A stretch of 64,000 nucleotides of DNA. Source: Chloroherpetonaceae bacterium (GTDB taxonomy: Bacteria > Bacteroidota > Chlorobiia > Chlorobiales > Thermochlorobacteraceae). The notes under the pieces were generated by a model, which was not told the origin of the DNA, did no database searches, and saw only the letters and a program-made list of their open reading frames with translations. Shown here one piece after another: positions 33,284 to 42,610 of this stretch (its first letter is position 1; each line of letters begins with the position of its first letter). The stretch covers positions 1-64,000 of the forward strand of contig JANWWM010000016.1 of NCBI GenBank assembly GCA_025055975.1, in the 5' to 3' direction. Position numbers and translations under genes: made by a program.

Positions 33284-34396
33284 ATGCGCATCGCCGTTGA
33301 CGCGCTGCTGCTCAAAAATCAAAACAGCGGAACGGGTTTCTATACGCATAACTTGCTTCGCGCCATTGCCGAAGAACGCTCGCCGCATCGTTTCTCGATT
33401 TTCGTCGGGGCGCATTACGAGCGCGCCAACGAGTTCAATGCGCCCAACATCGAGATTCGCAAAGTCAATTTTCGCAACGGCGTTCATCGAATCGCGTGGG
33501 AACAAACGACGCTCGTCGCCGAACTCAATCGCCTGAAACCCGATTTGCTCTTTTGCCCCTTTTTCATCAAGCCTCTTCTTTACAAGGGAAAAACCGTGAT
33601 TACGATGCATGACCTTTATCACCGCGTCGTGCCAAAAGCGATTCGGTGGGACAGGCGGATTTATCGGCGCGTTTTCATCGATCGATCCGCCGCGCAAGCG
33701 CATCACGTCATCGCCATTTCGGAACTGACCAAGCGCGACACGATGACGGCGTATCGCATTCCCGGCGACAAAATCAGCGTCGTCTACAACGGCATTGATG
33801 AGGCGTTTCGCGCCAGAGTTGGAGAGGAACATAAGCGCGCCGTCTTGAAAAAATTTGCGATTCCGTTTTCGGAATTTTTGCTTTCCGTCAGCACGCAACA
33901 TCGCAACAAAAATTTCGGGCAACTTTTGGAGGCGATTTGGAAATTGAAGTCGCGCGGGAAAATTTTTCCGCTCGTCATTGCCGGCAACAAAGGCGACGAC
34001 TCGGAGCGATTGAGCCGATTGACGTCGGATTATGACTTAAGCGACGTCGTCAAGTTCGTTGGCTTCGTGGGCGACGAGGATTTGCCCGCGCTGTATCAAT
34101 CGGCGAAGGCGTTTGTCTTTCCCAGTCTTTACGAGGGGTTCGGGATTCCGCTCGTCGAGGCGATGGCGAGCGGCGTTCCGACCATCTACGCCAATCGCGG
34201 CGCGCTCCCCGAAGTGTCGGGCGGTTCGGGCATCGCGTTTGAAACGACCGACGAACTTATGCAAGCCATCGAGCGACTGTGGCAAGACGAGGCTTTGAGA
34301 AAAGCCTTGATTGAAAAAGGACTTCAACGCTCAACTCTCTTTTCATGGCGCGAAGCGGCGAAAGCGACGATTCGCGTTTTTGAAAAACTTTGCTGA
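33284..34396 (+). CDS. Glycosyltransferase, GT4 family (GT-B fold)
   Basis: A 370-residue cytosolic sugar transferase. It has MRIAVDALLLKNQNSGTGFYTHNLLRAIA with the N-terminal GTG loop, VITMHDLYHRVVP, HHVIAISELTKRDTMTAYRIPGDKISVVYNGID, and the nucleotide-sugar site VFPSLYEGFGIPLVEAMASGVPTIYANRGALPEV with the EX7E motif. This is the mannosyltransferase-like GT4 group working on lipid-linked surface glycans. The ATG at 33284 is used; the upstream 70 codons in the track cross the repeat element. The next gene follows after 2 bp and is also a glycosyltransferase. Confidence 0.92.
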   Translation: MRIAVDALLLKNQNSGTGFYTHNLLRAIAEERSPHRFSIFVGAHYERANEFNAPNIEIRKVNFRNGVHRIAWEQTTLVAELNRLKPDLLFCPFFIKPLLYKGKTVITMHDLYHRVVPKAIRWDRRIYRRVFIDRSAAQAHHVIAISELTKRDTMTAYRIPGDKISVVYNGIDEAFRARVGEEHKRAVLKKFAIPFSEFLLSVSTQHRNKNFGQLLEAIWKLKSRGKIFPLVIAGNKGDDSERLSRLTSDYDLSDVVKFVGFVGDEDLPALYQSAKAFVFPSLYEGFGIPLVEAMASGVPTIYANRGALPEVSGGSGIAFETTDELMQAIERLWQDEALRKALIEKGLQRSTLFSWREAAKATIRVFEKLC

Positions 34397-34398
34397 CG

Positions 34399-35529
34399 AT
34401 GAATCCGAAACGCAAAACCATCGCAATGGTCTCCAATACGGCATGGTATCTCTACAACCTGCGACTTGGCGTGATTCGGTTCTTGCGGTCCAAAGGGTTC
34501 GACATCATCGCCATCGCGCCGCGCGACGAGTTCATAGCGTCGCTTCAACGCGAGAACTGCAAGACGGTCGTCGTTGAAATGGACCGACGTGGCACGAATC
34601 CCATCGCCGACTTTGCGCTAATGTTCAAACTTTGGAAAATCTATCGCGCCGAAAAGCCCGCTTTCATCATTCACTACACCATCAAGCCAAACGTGTATGG
34701 CTCGCTTGCCGCGTGGTTGGCGGGAATTCCGTCGCTTGCCGTCGTGAGCGGCTTGGGCTATGCGTTCAGCAAGCGCGGTTGGCTTTATCGCGTCGCCGCG
34801 TCGCTGATGAAAATCGCGTTCTCGAAGGCGCAGGAAGTTTGGTTCGTCAACAAAGACGATCGCGACCTGTTGCTCGAGGCGCGCATCGTCGATGAGCGCA
34901 AAACTCGGCAACTGCCGGGCGAAGGCATCGACACGACGAAATTTTCTCCATCGCCAAAGCCCGCGTCAAACGGCAAGTTCGTTTTTCTGTTGAGCGCGCG
35001 ACTCTTGTGGGAGAAAGGCGTAGGCACGTTCGTCGAGGCGGCGCGTCGCTTGAAGCCGAAGTACCCAAACGCCGACTTTCAACTCTTGGGCTTCTTGACC
35101 GATGACGCGAGCGCGGGCGTAACGCAAGCGCAAATGGACGAGTGGCAACGCGAAGGCGTCGTCAAGTATCTTGGTTCGACAAGCGACGTCGTTCCGTTTC
35201 TTTCCGCCGCCGATTGCGTTTTGCTTCCATCGTTCTACCGCGAAGGCGTGCCGCGCGCGCTTTTGGAAGCGGCAAGCCTTGCCAAACCCATCATCACGAC
35301 CGACAACGTGGGTTGCCGCGACGTTGTCGAGGACGGCGTTACGGGCTTTTTGGCAAAACCCAACGACGTGGCAAGTCTGGCGGAGAAAATGGAAGCGATG
35401 CTCAATCTTCCCGAATCGGCGCGACTGGAAATGGGCAGAAAGGCGCGCGAAAAGGCGATTCGTGAATTTGATGAGCGACTCGTCTTGCAAGAATACGACG
35501 CGATGCTCAAACGCTTTGGGCTTGCGTAG
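34399..35529 (+). CDS. Glycosyltransferase, GT4 family (PglA-like)
   Basis: In 376 residues: MVSNTAWYLYNLRLGVIRFLRSKGFDIIAIAPRDEF at the N-terminus, FIIHYTIKPNVYGSLAAWLAGIPSLAVVSGLGYAF, LPGEGIDTTKFSP, FLLSARLLWEKGVGTFVEAARRLK, and the sugar-nucleotide site VLLPSFYREGVPRALLEAASLAKPIITTDNVGCRDVVEDG with EX7E. The N-terminal pattern resembles transferases of N-acetylhexosamine in capsule and glycoprotein clusters. Its ATG lies 2 bp after the previous stop, so the pair is co-expressed. Its 3' end overlaps the convergent C26 gene by 23 bp. Confidence 0.9.
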   Translation: MNPKRKTIAMVSNTAWYLYNLRLGVIRFLRSKGFDIIAIAPRDEFIASLQRENCKTVVVEMDRRGTNPIADFALMFKLWKIYRAEKPAFIIHYTIKPNVYGSLAAWLAGIPSLAVVSGLGYAFSKRGWLYRVAASLMKIAFSKAQEVWFVNKDDRDLLLEARIVDERKTRQLPGEGIDTTKFSPSPKPASNGKFVFLLSARLLWEKGVGTFVEAARRLKPKYPNADFQLLGFLTDDASAGVTQAQMDEWQREGVVKYLGSTSDVVPFLSAADCVLLPSFYREGVPRALLEAASLAKPIITTDNVGCRDVVEDGVTGFLAKPNDVASLAEKMEAMLNLPESARLEMGRKAREKAIREFDERLVLQEYDAMLKRFGLA

Positions 35530-36313
35530 CGCGTTTGCGCGCCGCCACCGCGTCCAAAAAGCCTTTGAGCAAATGGCGCGAGAAGGCGTTGTCTTTGCCC
35601 TCGATCCACATTCGTTCAGGGTGCCATTGCACGAGATAAATCGGGCGGTCGTCGTCCGCTTCCAACGCTTCAATGATGCCATCGTCGGATTTGGCGACGA
35701 TGCGCAAGCCTTTTGCGACCTTCTCCGCCGCTTGATGATGGCGCGTGCTGACTTCCGCTCTCGCTTCGCCAATCATCTTGCCGATTTTCGAGTCGAGGTT
35801 TATCGTGAGCGGATGGGTGTTGCTCAAGCCGCGCTCGCGGTTGTGTTTCTCGGTTTCGTGTCCTTTTGCGCCCGTTTGTCGCTCAATGTCCAAAATCAGC
35901 GTGCCGCCCATTGCGACGTTCACCAGTTGCAATCCCCGACAAATGCCGAGAATTGGCAACTCGCGCTCAATGCTTTTTTGAGCGAGCCAAATTTCCATCT
36001 CGTCTCGTTCAGGCAGAGAGCGCACGCGAAATTTCTCCAACTCGTCGTCCGAAAGCGTTTTGCCGAAAAACGAAGGCTTCACGTCTTGACCGCCCGAAAA
36101 GACGATTGCGTCGAGGCGAGCGAGCCAATCAAGATTCTCGGCTCGGAGTTGGTCAAGGGTTTTCCCGTTGGCTTCGTAGGGCAGTTTGACGCAATCGATG
36201 TCGTAGCCAAATTCTTCGCCCGATTTGAGCCAAGCGACATATTCGTCGGTTTTGGTCGCGTAGGGCGAAGTTCCTTCGTGGAGATACTCGGTAACGCCGA
36301 TGACGAGTTTCAT
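35507..36313 (-). CDS. Class I glutamine amidotransferase-like peptidase C26 (PuuD-like)
   Basis: A 268-residue stand-alone glutaminase fold. The nucleophile is in LGICRGLQLVNVAMGG, the partner His and Glu in YLVQWHPERMW, and the N-terminal oxyanion segment is DAIVFSGGQDVKPSFFG. The insertion HETEKHNRERGLSNTHPLTI and the STRHHQAAEKVAKGL segment match gamma-glutamyl-GABA hydrolases rather than synthase-linked amidotransferases. Likely activity is hydrolysis of a gamma-glutamyl bond; the substrate is not certain and no polyamine genes are adjacent. It converges on and overlaps the glycosyltransferase gene. Confidence 0.9.
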   Translation of the reverse strand: MKLVIGVTEYLHEGTSPYATKTDEYVAWLKSGEEFGYDIDCVKLPYEANGKTLDQLRAENLDWLARLDAIVFSGGQDVKPSFFGKTLSDDELEKFRVRSLPERDEMEIWLAQKSIERELPILGICRGLQLVNVAMGGTLILDIERQTGAKGHETEKHNRERGLSNTHPLTINLDSKIGKMIGEARAEVSTRHHQAAEKVAKGLRIVAKSDDGIIEALEADDDRPIYLVQWHPERMWIEGKDNAFSRHLLKGFLDAVAARKRATQAQSV

Positions 36314-36420
36314 TTTGATTGAAGTTTGACATTGGTCGAGTCATGGAGCGCAAATTTCTCCAAAATGGCGATAATCGCACAACGCGCCGACGCGAACTCG
36401 TTATTTCCCTTGCGCTTCCG

Positions 36421-36428
36421 TATTTTTC
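36421..36428 (+). promoter_or_regulatory. TATTTTTC, possible -7 element for valS
   Basis: One mismatch to TAnnTTTG, 45 bp before the ATG at 36473. Confidence 0.25.
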
Positions 36429-36472
36429 CAAAATCGCCACGTCGTTTCTGGCGGCTTTTTCAATTCATCGCT

Positions 36473-39229
36473 ATGGCTGAAACGCTTTCCGAACAGCGAC
36501 TCGATAAAGTCTACGATCCGCAAACCGTCGAGAGCAAGTGGAGCGTCTCGCGCTTTGAGACGCTTGGATTGTTTCGCGCCGAGAGCGCGCCCGTTTTGCG
36601 CGGCGAAAAAAAGCCCTTCGTGATTCTGATGCCGCCGCCCAACATCACGGGCAGTCTCACGATGGGGCACGTGCTCAACAATTCCATTCAAGACATCTTC
36701 ATTCGTTACCATCGAATGATGGGCTACGAATCGCTTTGGCTCCCAGGCACCGACCATGCGGGCATCGCCACGCAAACCCGCGTCGAGCGCGAACTGCGCA
36801 AAGAAAAGCTCACGCGATACGACTTGGGGCGCGAGAAATTCTTGGAGCGCGTTTGGCGGTGGCGCAACGAATATGGCGACCTCATCTTGAAACAACTTCG
36901 CCGACTTGGCGCGTCTGCCGATTGGCGACGCAACCTTTTCACGATGGACGAGAGCGCCTCCAACGCCGTCAAGCGCGCTTTCATCAAGCTCCATAACGAC
37001 GGTCTAATCTATCGCGGCAAGCGCATCATCAATTGGTGTCCCGTCTCGCAAACCGCGCTCTCCGACGAAGAAGTGGTTATGAAAACGCAGACGGACAAGC
37101 TCTACTTCGTCCGCTACTTCTTCAAAGACGAGCCTGAAAAATTCATCACGATCGCGACCGTCCGCCCCGAAACGATGCTCGCCGACGTCGCCGTCGCCGT
37201 CAATCCCAACGACGAGCGATACAAAGCCTTCATCGGCAAAATCGTTCTCGAACCGCTCACGAAACGCGAACTGCCCATTATCGCCGATGACTATGTGGAA
37301 ATGGAGTTTGGCACGGGCGCGCTCAAAATCACGCCCGCGCACGACGCTAACGACTACGAAATCGGACGGCGACACAACTTGCCCTTCATTTGCGCCATTG
37401 ACAAAACGGGCAAAATCGAGCAAGGCTTCGGCGTTTTTTCGGGCTTGGACAGATTCGCCGCGCGAAAAAAAGCGGAAGACATCTTGCGCGACCAAGGTCA
37501 CTTGGAAAAGATAGAGGACTACGCGCACAACGTCGGCTATTCGGAACGCGCCGACGTCGTCGTCGAGCCGTATCTCTCGGAGCAATGGTTCGTGAAAATG
37601 AAACCGCTCGCCGAACCCGCGCTAAAAGCCGTCGAGGAAGGCAGAATCAAATTCTACCCTGAACGGTGGGTGAACACGTATCGGCATTGGATGACGAACG
37701 TTCAAGATTGGTGCATTTCGCGCCAATTGTGGTGGGGGCATCGCATTCCCGCCTACTACGCGCCCGATGGCTCGTTTGCCGTCGCCGAAACCAAAGAAGA
37801 AGCCTTCGAGAAACTTCGCTCGAAACTTCCCTCGCTTCGCATCGACGAAGTCGCGCAAGACGAAGACGTGCTCGACACGTGGTTTTCGTCGTGGCTCTGG
37901 CCCCTTACCACGCTGGGTTGGGACGGCGCCAATTCAATGGAAACCGACGATTTTAAGGCGTTCTATCCGACGACGACGCTCGTTACGGGTCCCGACATCA
38001 TTTTCTTTTGGGTTGCGCGAATGATCATCGCAGGGCTTTATTTCAAGGGCGAGATCCCGTTTCGCAACGTTTATTTCACGAGCATCATTCGAGACGGGCA
38101 AGGGCGCAAGATGTCCAAATCGCTTGGCAATTCGCCCAATCCGCTCGATGTGATTGAAAAATACGGGGCGGACGCGCTGCGCTTCACGGTCATCTACCTT
38201 GCGCCCATTGGGCAAGACGTGCGAATGGAAGTAACCAAAGACCAAGACGCGCCGCAGGTCGCGCAAGGGCGCAACTTCGCCACGAAAGTTTGGAACGCGG
38301 CTCGATTTCTTTTGATGAATCGCGCCGAAATCTTCGAAAGCCTCGACGATTTCGCCTCGCGCCACAAAGCCTTCGCGCCCGACCCCGCGCGATTCAACTT
38401 GACGGAGCGATGGCTCTTTTCTCGCCTGAATCGCGCGCTGCGCGCCTACCACAAAGCGCAGGAGCAATTGCGCGTCAATGAGCTGGCGAAACTCGCCTAC
38501 GATTTCATCTGGGACGATTATTGCGATTGGTTCATTGAGGCGATGAAAGTTCATCTTCAAGCGACGGAATCGGAGGAAGAAAAGCGGGCGATTTTGTTGC
38601 GCGCCTTCTTCGCGTTTGAAGAAGCCTTGAAGATGCTTCACCCGATCATGCCGTTTATCACGGAGGAAATTTGGCAAAACCTCGCGCCGCGCGCCGATGG
38701 CGAGTTTTTGGACAGAACGCCCATCTCGTTTGGCGATTCGGCGTGGAACGACGAAAGCTCGGAAGCGGAGTTCGAGCTCATCAAGAAACTCATCGCGGAA
38801 ATTCGGAGCGTTCGGGCGACGCTTGGCGTTCCGCCCGCGCCGATTGCGCACGTTCAAATCAAGGCGAGTTCCGAAAAGGTCGCCAGTTTGCTTTCGCGCG
38901 AATCGGCTCTCGTTGAGCGGCTTGCGCGCGTCTCGCTCTCGACGTCGCTTCATCTCGTCAAGCCCGTCCGCGCCTCGTCCGCCATCGTGGAGGGCAACGA
39001 ACTTTATCTGTTGCTGGAAGGGTTGATTGACTTCGAGAAAGAAAAAGCGCGCCTTGCCAAAGAGATTCAGAAGACCGAGGGCTACGTTCGACAATTGGAG
39101 GCGAAACTTTCAAACGAGGGGTTCGTTTCGCGCGCGCCGAAGGAAGTGATTGACGCGGAACGCGAAAAGTTGGCAAACGCTCGCGGCGCTCTTGCCAAGT
39201 TGCGCGAGAGTCTGGCGAGCTTGACCTGA
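36473..39229 (+). CDS. valS: Valyl-tRNA synthetase
   Basis: A class I aminoacyl-tRNA synthetase of 918 residues charging tRNA-Val. The HIGH-equivalent is PPPNITGSLTMGHVLNNSIQD, the editing domain follows (VRPETMLADVAVAVNPND), then DVLDTWFSSWLWPLTTLGWD, the KMSKS loop GRKMSKSLGNSPNPLDVIEKYGADALRF, the anticodon-binding helices and the C-terminal tRNA-binding coiled coil DFEKEKARLAKEIQKTEGYVRQLEAKLSNEGFVSRAP that distinguishes ValRS from IleRS. All parts are intact. The track start at 36326 lies 49 codons upstream; MAETLSEQRLDKVYDPQ at 36473 is the expected start. Confidence 0.96.
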   Translation: MAETLSEQRLDKVYDPQTVESKWSVSRFETLGLFRAESAPVLRGEKKPFVILMPPPNITGSLTMGHVLNNSIQDIFIRYHRMMGYESLWLPGTDHAGIATQTRVERELRKEKLTRYDLGREKFLERVWRWRNEYGDLILKQLRRLGASADWRRNLFTMDESASNAVKRAFIKLHNDGLIYRGKRIINWCPVSQTALSDEEVVMKTQTDKLYFVRYFFKDEPEKFITIATVRPETMLADVAVAVNPNDERYKAFIGKIVLEPLTKRELPIIADDYVEMEFGTGALKITPAHDANDYEIGRRHNLPFICAIDKTGKIEQGFGVFSGLDRFAARKKAEDILRDQGHLEKIEDYAHNVGYSERADVVVEPYLSEQWFVKMKPLAEPALKAVEEGRIKFYPERWVNTYRHWMTNVQDWCISRQLWWGHRIPAYYAPDGSFAVAETKEEAFEKLRSKLPSLRIDEVAQDEDVLDTWFSSWLWPLTTLGWDGANSMETDDFKAFYPTTTLVTGPDIIFFWVARMIIAGLYFKGEIPFRNVYFTSIIRDGQGRKMSKSLGNSPNPLDVIEKYGADALRFTVIYLAPIGQDVRMEVTKDQDAPQVAQGRNFATKVWNAARFLLMNRAEIFESLDDFASRHKAFAPDPARFNLTERWLFSRLNRALRAYHKAQEQLRVNELAKLAYDFIWDDYCDWFIEAMKVHLQATESEEEKRAILLRAFFAFEEALKMLHPIMPFITEEIWQNLAPRADGEFLDRTPISFGDSAWNDESSEAEFELIKKLIAEIRSVRATLGVPPAPIAHVQIKASSEKVASLLSRESALVERLARVSLSTSLHLVKPVRASSAIVEGNELYLLLEGLIDFEKEKARLAKEIQKTEGYVRQLEAKLSNEGFVSRAPKEVIDAEREKLANARGALAKLRESLASLT

Positions 39230-39382
39230 AATCAAGGCATGTTGCGGACTTCGTCGCTTTGGAAAACGGCAACGCGCCCTTTGTTTGCTCCGCGGCGTCA
39301 ATCGTCTCTTGCGCAATCGCCAAGATATCCGTTTGAGACTTGCGATTTCCGACATCGTTCTAACCGCAATTAACCGACGCAC

Positions 39383-41230
39383 ATGACAAACGACATCGCG
39401 CTTGAATCGCCCCAGCAATTTTCTCCGCCCGTGTTTCTTCGGCGCAACAAGTTCGATTACGAATCGACCTACAAGGCTTCGATTGAAAACCCATTGGAGT
39501 TTTGGAGCGGCGTCGCCGAACAGCTCTTGTGGGAAACGAAGTGGAGCAAGGTTTTCGAGTTCGACCCGCCGAAGCACGAGTGGTTCATCGGCGCGAAAAC
39601 CAACATCGCTTTGAACGCGCTCGATCGGCACATCGTCGGCGAGCGTCGCAACAAGGTGGCGTTGATTTGGTCGGGCGAATCGGGTCCTGAAAACTACGTG
39701 ACTTTCGATCGCTTGATTCGGCGCGTCTCGCAAGTCGCCAACGCGATGAAATCCATCGGCGTCAGAAAAGGCGACGCGGTTTTGATTTTTATGCCCAACG
39801 TGGTCGAAGCCGTCTATGCGATGTTGGCATGCGCTCGGATTGGGGCGATTCACGCGGTCGTTCACGAAACGGCGGGGTCAAGGGCGCTCAAAACGCGCAT
39901 TGAGGACATTCAGCCGAAAGTGGTTTTTTGCGCCGACGCCAGTTACGCCGAAGCGACGCATTTTCCGATGAAAAGCGTGCTGAACGACGCTTTGCGCGCC
40001 TGCGCGAGCGTCGAGAAAATCGTCGTGCTTCGTCGCCAAACTCCCAAACTGCGTCTCTCGTCCGAGCGCGAGGTTGATTTCTACGACTTCATTTCGGGGC
40101 AGTCGCAATTTTGCAATCCCGAAATCGTCGAAGCCTCTCACCCGCTTTTCGCCCTCTACACGAGCAGCACGAGCGGCAAGCCGAAAGGCGTCGTGCATTC
40201 GCATGGCGGCTATATGGTTGGCGCTTACTACGCCACGAAATTTTTGATGGACATTCAAGACAACGACGTTTTGTGGAACTGCTTTCACGTTGGCTCCGCG
40301 CCCGGTCATCTTTTCTCGGTTTATGGCACGCTGCTGGCGGGCGCGACGATTCTGATGCACGAAGGCGCGATTGATTATCCGAGCGTCGAAACTTTTTGGC
40401 GGCGCATCGAGCGTCATGGGGTCAATATGCTCGTCGCGCATCCGTCTTTGTTGCGCCGACTGCGCCGGCATGGCACGGAGGCGATGAAAAAATACGACAA
40501 CTCGACGTTGCGGCTGATTCTCACGACGGGCGGCGCGCTTTCGCCCGACCTGCACGAATGGGCGCAAAGAGAGGTTGTCGGCAAAATCGGAAGCGTCGTC
40601 GAAGCGTGGCTTCAAAACGAAATTCCGATTCCCGTCATCGGCAATTCGCTCAATTTTCCCGCGCGCGTGGGCAAGGTTGGCAAGGCGATGCCGGGCGCGA
40701 AATTCGAGGTGCGCAACTTGGATTGCTCGCCCGTCTCGCCCAATCAAGAAGGCTTGCTCGTCTTGTCGCACCCCCTGCCGTTCTTGATGAAAACGATTTG
40801 GAACAACGAGGAGCGCTACGCGAAATACTGGCGACACGTCGAGAATTGCTTTAACACGGGCGACCTTGCGACGCGAGACGAGCACGGCTACTTCAAAATC
40901 GTGGGCAGAATCGATGACGTGATGAAGGTGAGCGGCTATCGCATCTCTTACGCCGAACTCGAAGAAACCCTTTGCGAACATCCTCTCGTCAAAGAAGCCG
41001 CCGTGATTGGCTTGCCCGACGCCATCAAAGGCGAAAAGATCAAAGCCTTCGTCGTGTTGCGAAACGCGCTTGGCGTTGCCGACGCGCTCAAAGCCGTTCT
41101 GCGCGACTATGTGCGGCACGAACTCGGCGCGCTCGTCGCGCCCGATGAAATCGAGTTCCGCGCCGAACTGCCGCGCCATCCCGATGGCTCGATTTCTCAC
41201 TCGACGCTCAAAGCCGAATCGCAAGCGTAG
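39383..41230 (+). CDS. AMP-forming acyl-CoA synthetase-like protein lacking the C-terminal catalytic Lys
   Basis: In 615 residues, an acetyl/propionyl-CoA synthetase-type N-terminal cap (PLEFWSGVAEQLLWETKWSKVFEF) is followed by the core A3 loop YTSSTSGKPKGVVHSHGGY, A5-like EAWLQNEIPIPVIG (usually WWQTE), A7 TGDLATRDEHGYFKIVGRIDDVMKVSGYRIS and the mobile C-terminal domain. The A10 loop, normally PK(T)xSGKI with the adenylation Lys, reads LPRHPDGSISHS, placing Ser603 at that position. Such a protein may retain thioesterification or ligand binding only, or use another residue. It lies downstream of valS with a 153-bp gap and its own context gives no substrate. Confidence 0.88.
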   Translation: MTNDIALESPQQFSPPVFLRRNKFDYESTYKASIENPLEFWSGVAEQLLWETKWSKVFEFDPPKHEWFIGAKTNIALNALDRHIVGERRNKVALIWSGESGPENYVTFDRLIRRVSQVANAMKSIGVRKGDAVLIFMPNVVEAVYAMLACARIGAIHAVVHETAGSRALKTRIEDIQPKVVFCADASYAEATHFPMKSVLNDALRACASVEKIVVLRRQTPKLRLSSEREVDFYDFISGQSQFCNPEIVEASHPLFALYTSSTSGKPKGVVHSHGGYMVGAYYATKFLMDIQDNDVLWNCFHVGSAPGHLFSVYGTLLAGATILMHEGAIDYPSVETFWRRIERHGVNMLVAHPSLLRRLRRHGTEAMKKYDNSTLRLILTTGGALSPDLHEWAQREVVGKIGSVVEAWLQNEIPIPVIGNSLNFPARVGKVGKAMPGAKFEVRNLDCSPVSPNQEGLLVLSHPLPFLMKTIWNNEERYAKYWRHVENCFNTGDLATRDEHGYFKIVGRIDDVMKVSGYRISYAELEETLCEHPLVKEAAVIGLPDAIKGEKIKAFVVLRNALGVADALKAVLRDYVRHELGALVAPDEIEFRAELPRHPDGSISHSTLKAESQA

Positions 41231-41334
41231 CCTTTTTGCCGCGTCGTTCCAAGCTTTTCCTCGTCGTTCCGAACGTTTTCCAGTCCAAGCGCGGGAATCC
41301 ACGCCTTGCGAATCGAGAAGCGTCGGACGAGCGT

Positions 41335-41342
41335 TACTTTTG
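41335..41342 (+). promoter_or_regulatory. TACTTTTG -7-like element upstream of the YD-repeat protein
   Basis: A perfect TAnnTTTG, 29 bp before the ATG at 41371; no TTTG at usual spacing. Confidence 0.35.
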
Positions 41343-41370
41343 CGCCATCGAATGAAACCTTTTCGCGCCG

Positions 41371-42516
41371 ATGAAGCACGCGCTCGCGCTGTTGTGCGGA
41401 CTTTTGATGACGGCATTCTCGCAGGCTCAAAGCGTCGTTTGCGCTCGTCAAGCGGCGCTCGATGGGCACTTCTTCGCGCCTCTTTATCCCGTTCCCGAAT
41501 CCATCGTCTCTGAACTGAACGAATGTTATCGCTTCACGTATCAGGACGCGAGCCAGAAACGCTTGTTGCGCGTCGAGCGACTCTTTCGCGGAAAACTTTC
41601 CGACGAATTGAGTCAAATCAACGCGGCGAAAGCGGAGTTCAAATACGACGCGAAGGGCAACCTGACGGAAAAACGGCAACTCGATGCCCAAGGCAAGACG
41701 CAATCCGTCAGGCGATTTCGTTACAAGAATGGGCAGGTCGTCGAGGAAGCGCTCTTCGACGGCGCCAACAAACTTTTCAGCCGAACGCTCTTCCGATACG
41801 ACAAGCAAGGACGCTTGATTGAAATCGCCTTCGTCGACGACAAAAATCGGCGACAAAACACCTCGCTTGGCTACGCCATCGAGCGACGCGAATACGACGA
41901 AAAAGGTCGCCCAACGCTCGTGGCTTGGTTCGACCACTACGGCGACCTTTCGCGCAAAACCTACACGCGCTACGACGACAAAGGCAACGCCATCGAACTG
42001 CGCCACGTCTTTTTCCCCGACACGACCGAATTTCAAATCGTCAAGTTCCAATACGACGCCAACGGACGATGGACGGAGAAAATCGAGACCGATTCAAAAG
42101 GCTCGACATTCCAAAAGACGCTCCGCCGCTACGACGCCAATGGCAATTTGATTGAGGAAGCCACCTACGACAATCTCGGTCGCCTCGTCGAGAACGTCGT
42201 CGAAATCGCTCGAACCGTCATCGAATACCGCGACGGCAAAAAAATTCGAGAGCGATGCTACAACGCGGCGAACGTTCTGCGCACCGACGCGCAATACGGC
42301 GAGTTCGGACAAATCATTGAACGCGCCCAATACGCCAGCGACGGTTCTCTGCTTGAAATCAAGCGCGCCAAATACGACGACTTTGGCAACGTGGTCGAAG
42401 AAACTTTCTTCGCGCCCGACAAGAAGAAAAACGAAATCCCCGTCGAAACCCGCCGATACGAGAAGGGCAAACTGATTCAACGAATCCGATACGGCAAAGA
42501 CGGCAAGCCGCTCTGA
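41371..42516 (+). CDS. Secreted YD-repeat-like protein
   Basis: In 381 residues the signal peptide is MKHALALLCGLLMTAFSQAQ. The mature part is built of about ten beta-hairpin repeats of 22-30 residues with the pattern RYDxxGxLIExxxxDxxGR, for example FRYDKQGRLIEIAFVDDKN, KFQYDANGRWTEKIETDSKG, RYDANGNLIEEATYDNLGR and KYDDFGNVVEETFFA. These resemble YD/RHS wall repeats and bacterial hairpin (MORN-like) repeats. No RHS core DPxGL motif or C-terminal toxin is present, so it is not a polymorphic toxin. Likely periplasmic or exported; function unknown. A strong terminator follows. Confidence 0.82.
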   Translation: MKHALALLCGLLMTAFSQAQSVVCARQAALDGHFFAPLYPVPESIVSELNECYRFTYQDASQKRLLRVERLFRGKLSDELSQINAAKAEFKYDAKGNLTEKRQLDAQGKTQSVRRFRYKNGQVVEEALFDGANKLFSRTLFRYDKQGRLIEIAFVDDKNRRQNTSLGYAIERREYDEKGRPTLVAWFDHYGDLSRKTYTRYDDKGNAIELRHVFFPDTTEFQIVKFQYDANGRWTEKIETDSKGSTFQKTLRRYDANGNLIEEATYDNLGRLVENVVEIARTVIEYRDGKKIRERCYNAANVLRTDAQYGEFGQIIERAQYASDGSLLEIKRAKYDDFGNVVEETFFAPDKKKNEIPVETRRYEKGKLIQRIRYGKDGKPL

Positions 42517-42565
42517 ACGCACGTCTCGCAACGGGATGGCGTTCAATTCCCTTCTGCCCAAAACA

Positions 42566-42591
42566 AAAGGGCGAGTTCGCGCTCGCCCTTT
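42566..42591. terminator. Bidirectional terminator between convergent genes
   Basis: AAAGGGCGAG pairs perfectly with CTCGCCCTTT around TTCGCG. It lies between the YD-repeat gene (stop 42516) and the metalloprotease (stop 42611). The minus-strand side runs into TTTTGTTTT, favouring termination of the protease transcript, and it can serve both. Confidence 0.85.
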
Positions 42592-42610
42592 CAAACGTTT
42601 CCGTTTTCGC

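Noticed and set aside
41371-42516. RHS polymorphic toxin
   Set aside because: There is no RHS core motif, no variable C-terminal toxin and no immunity gene; the protein consists of short hairpin repeats only.
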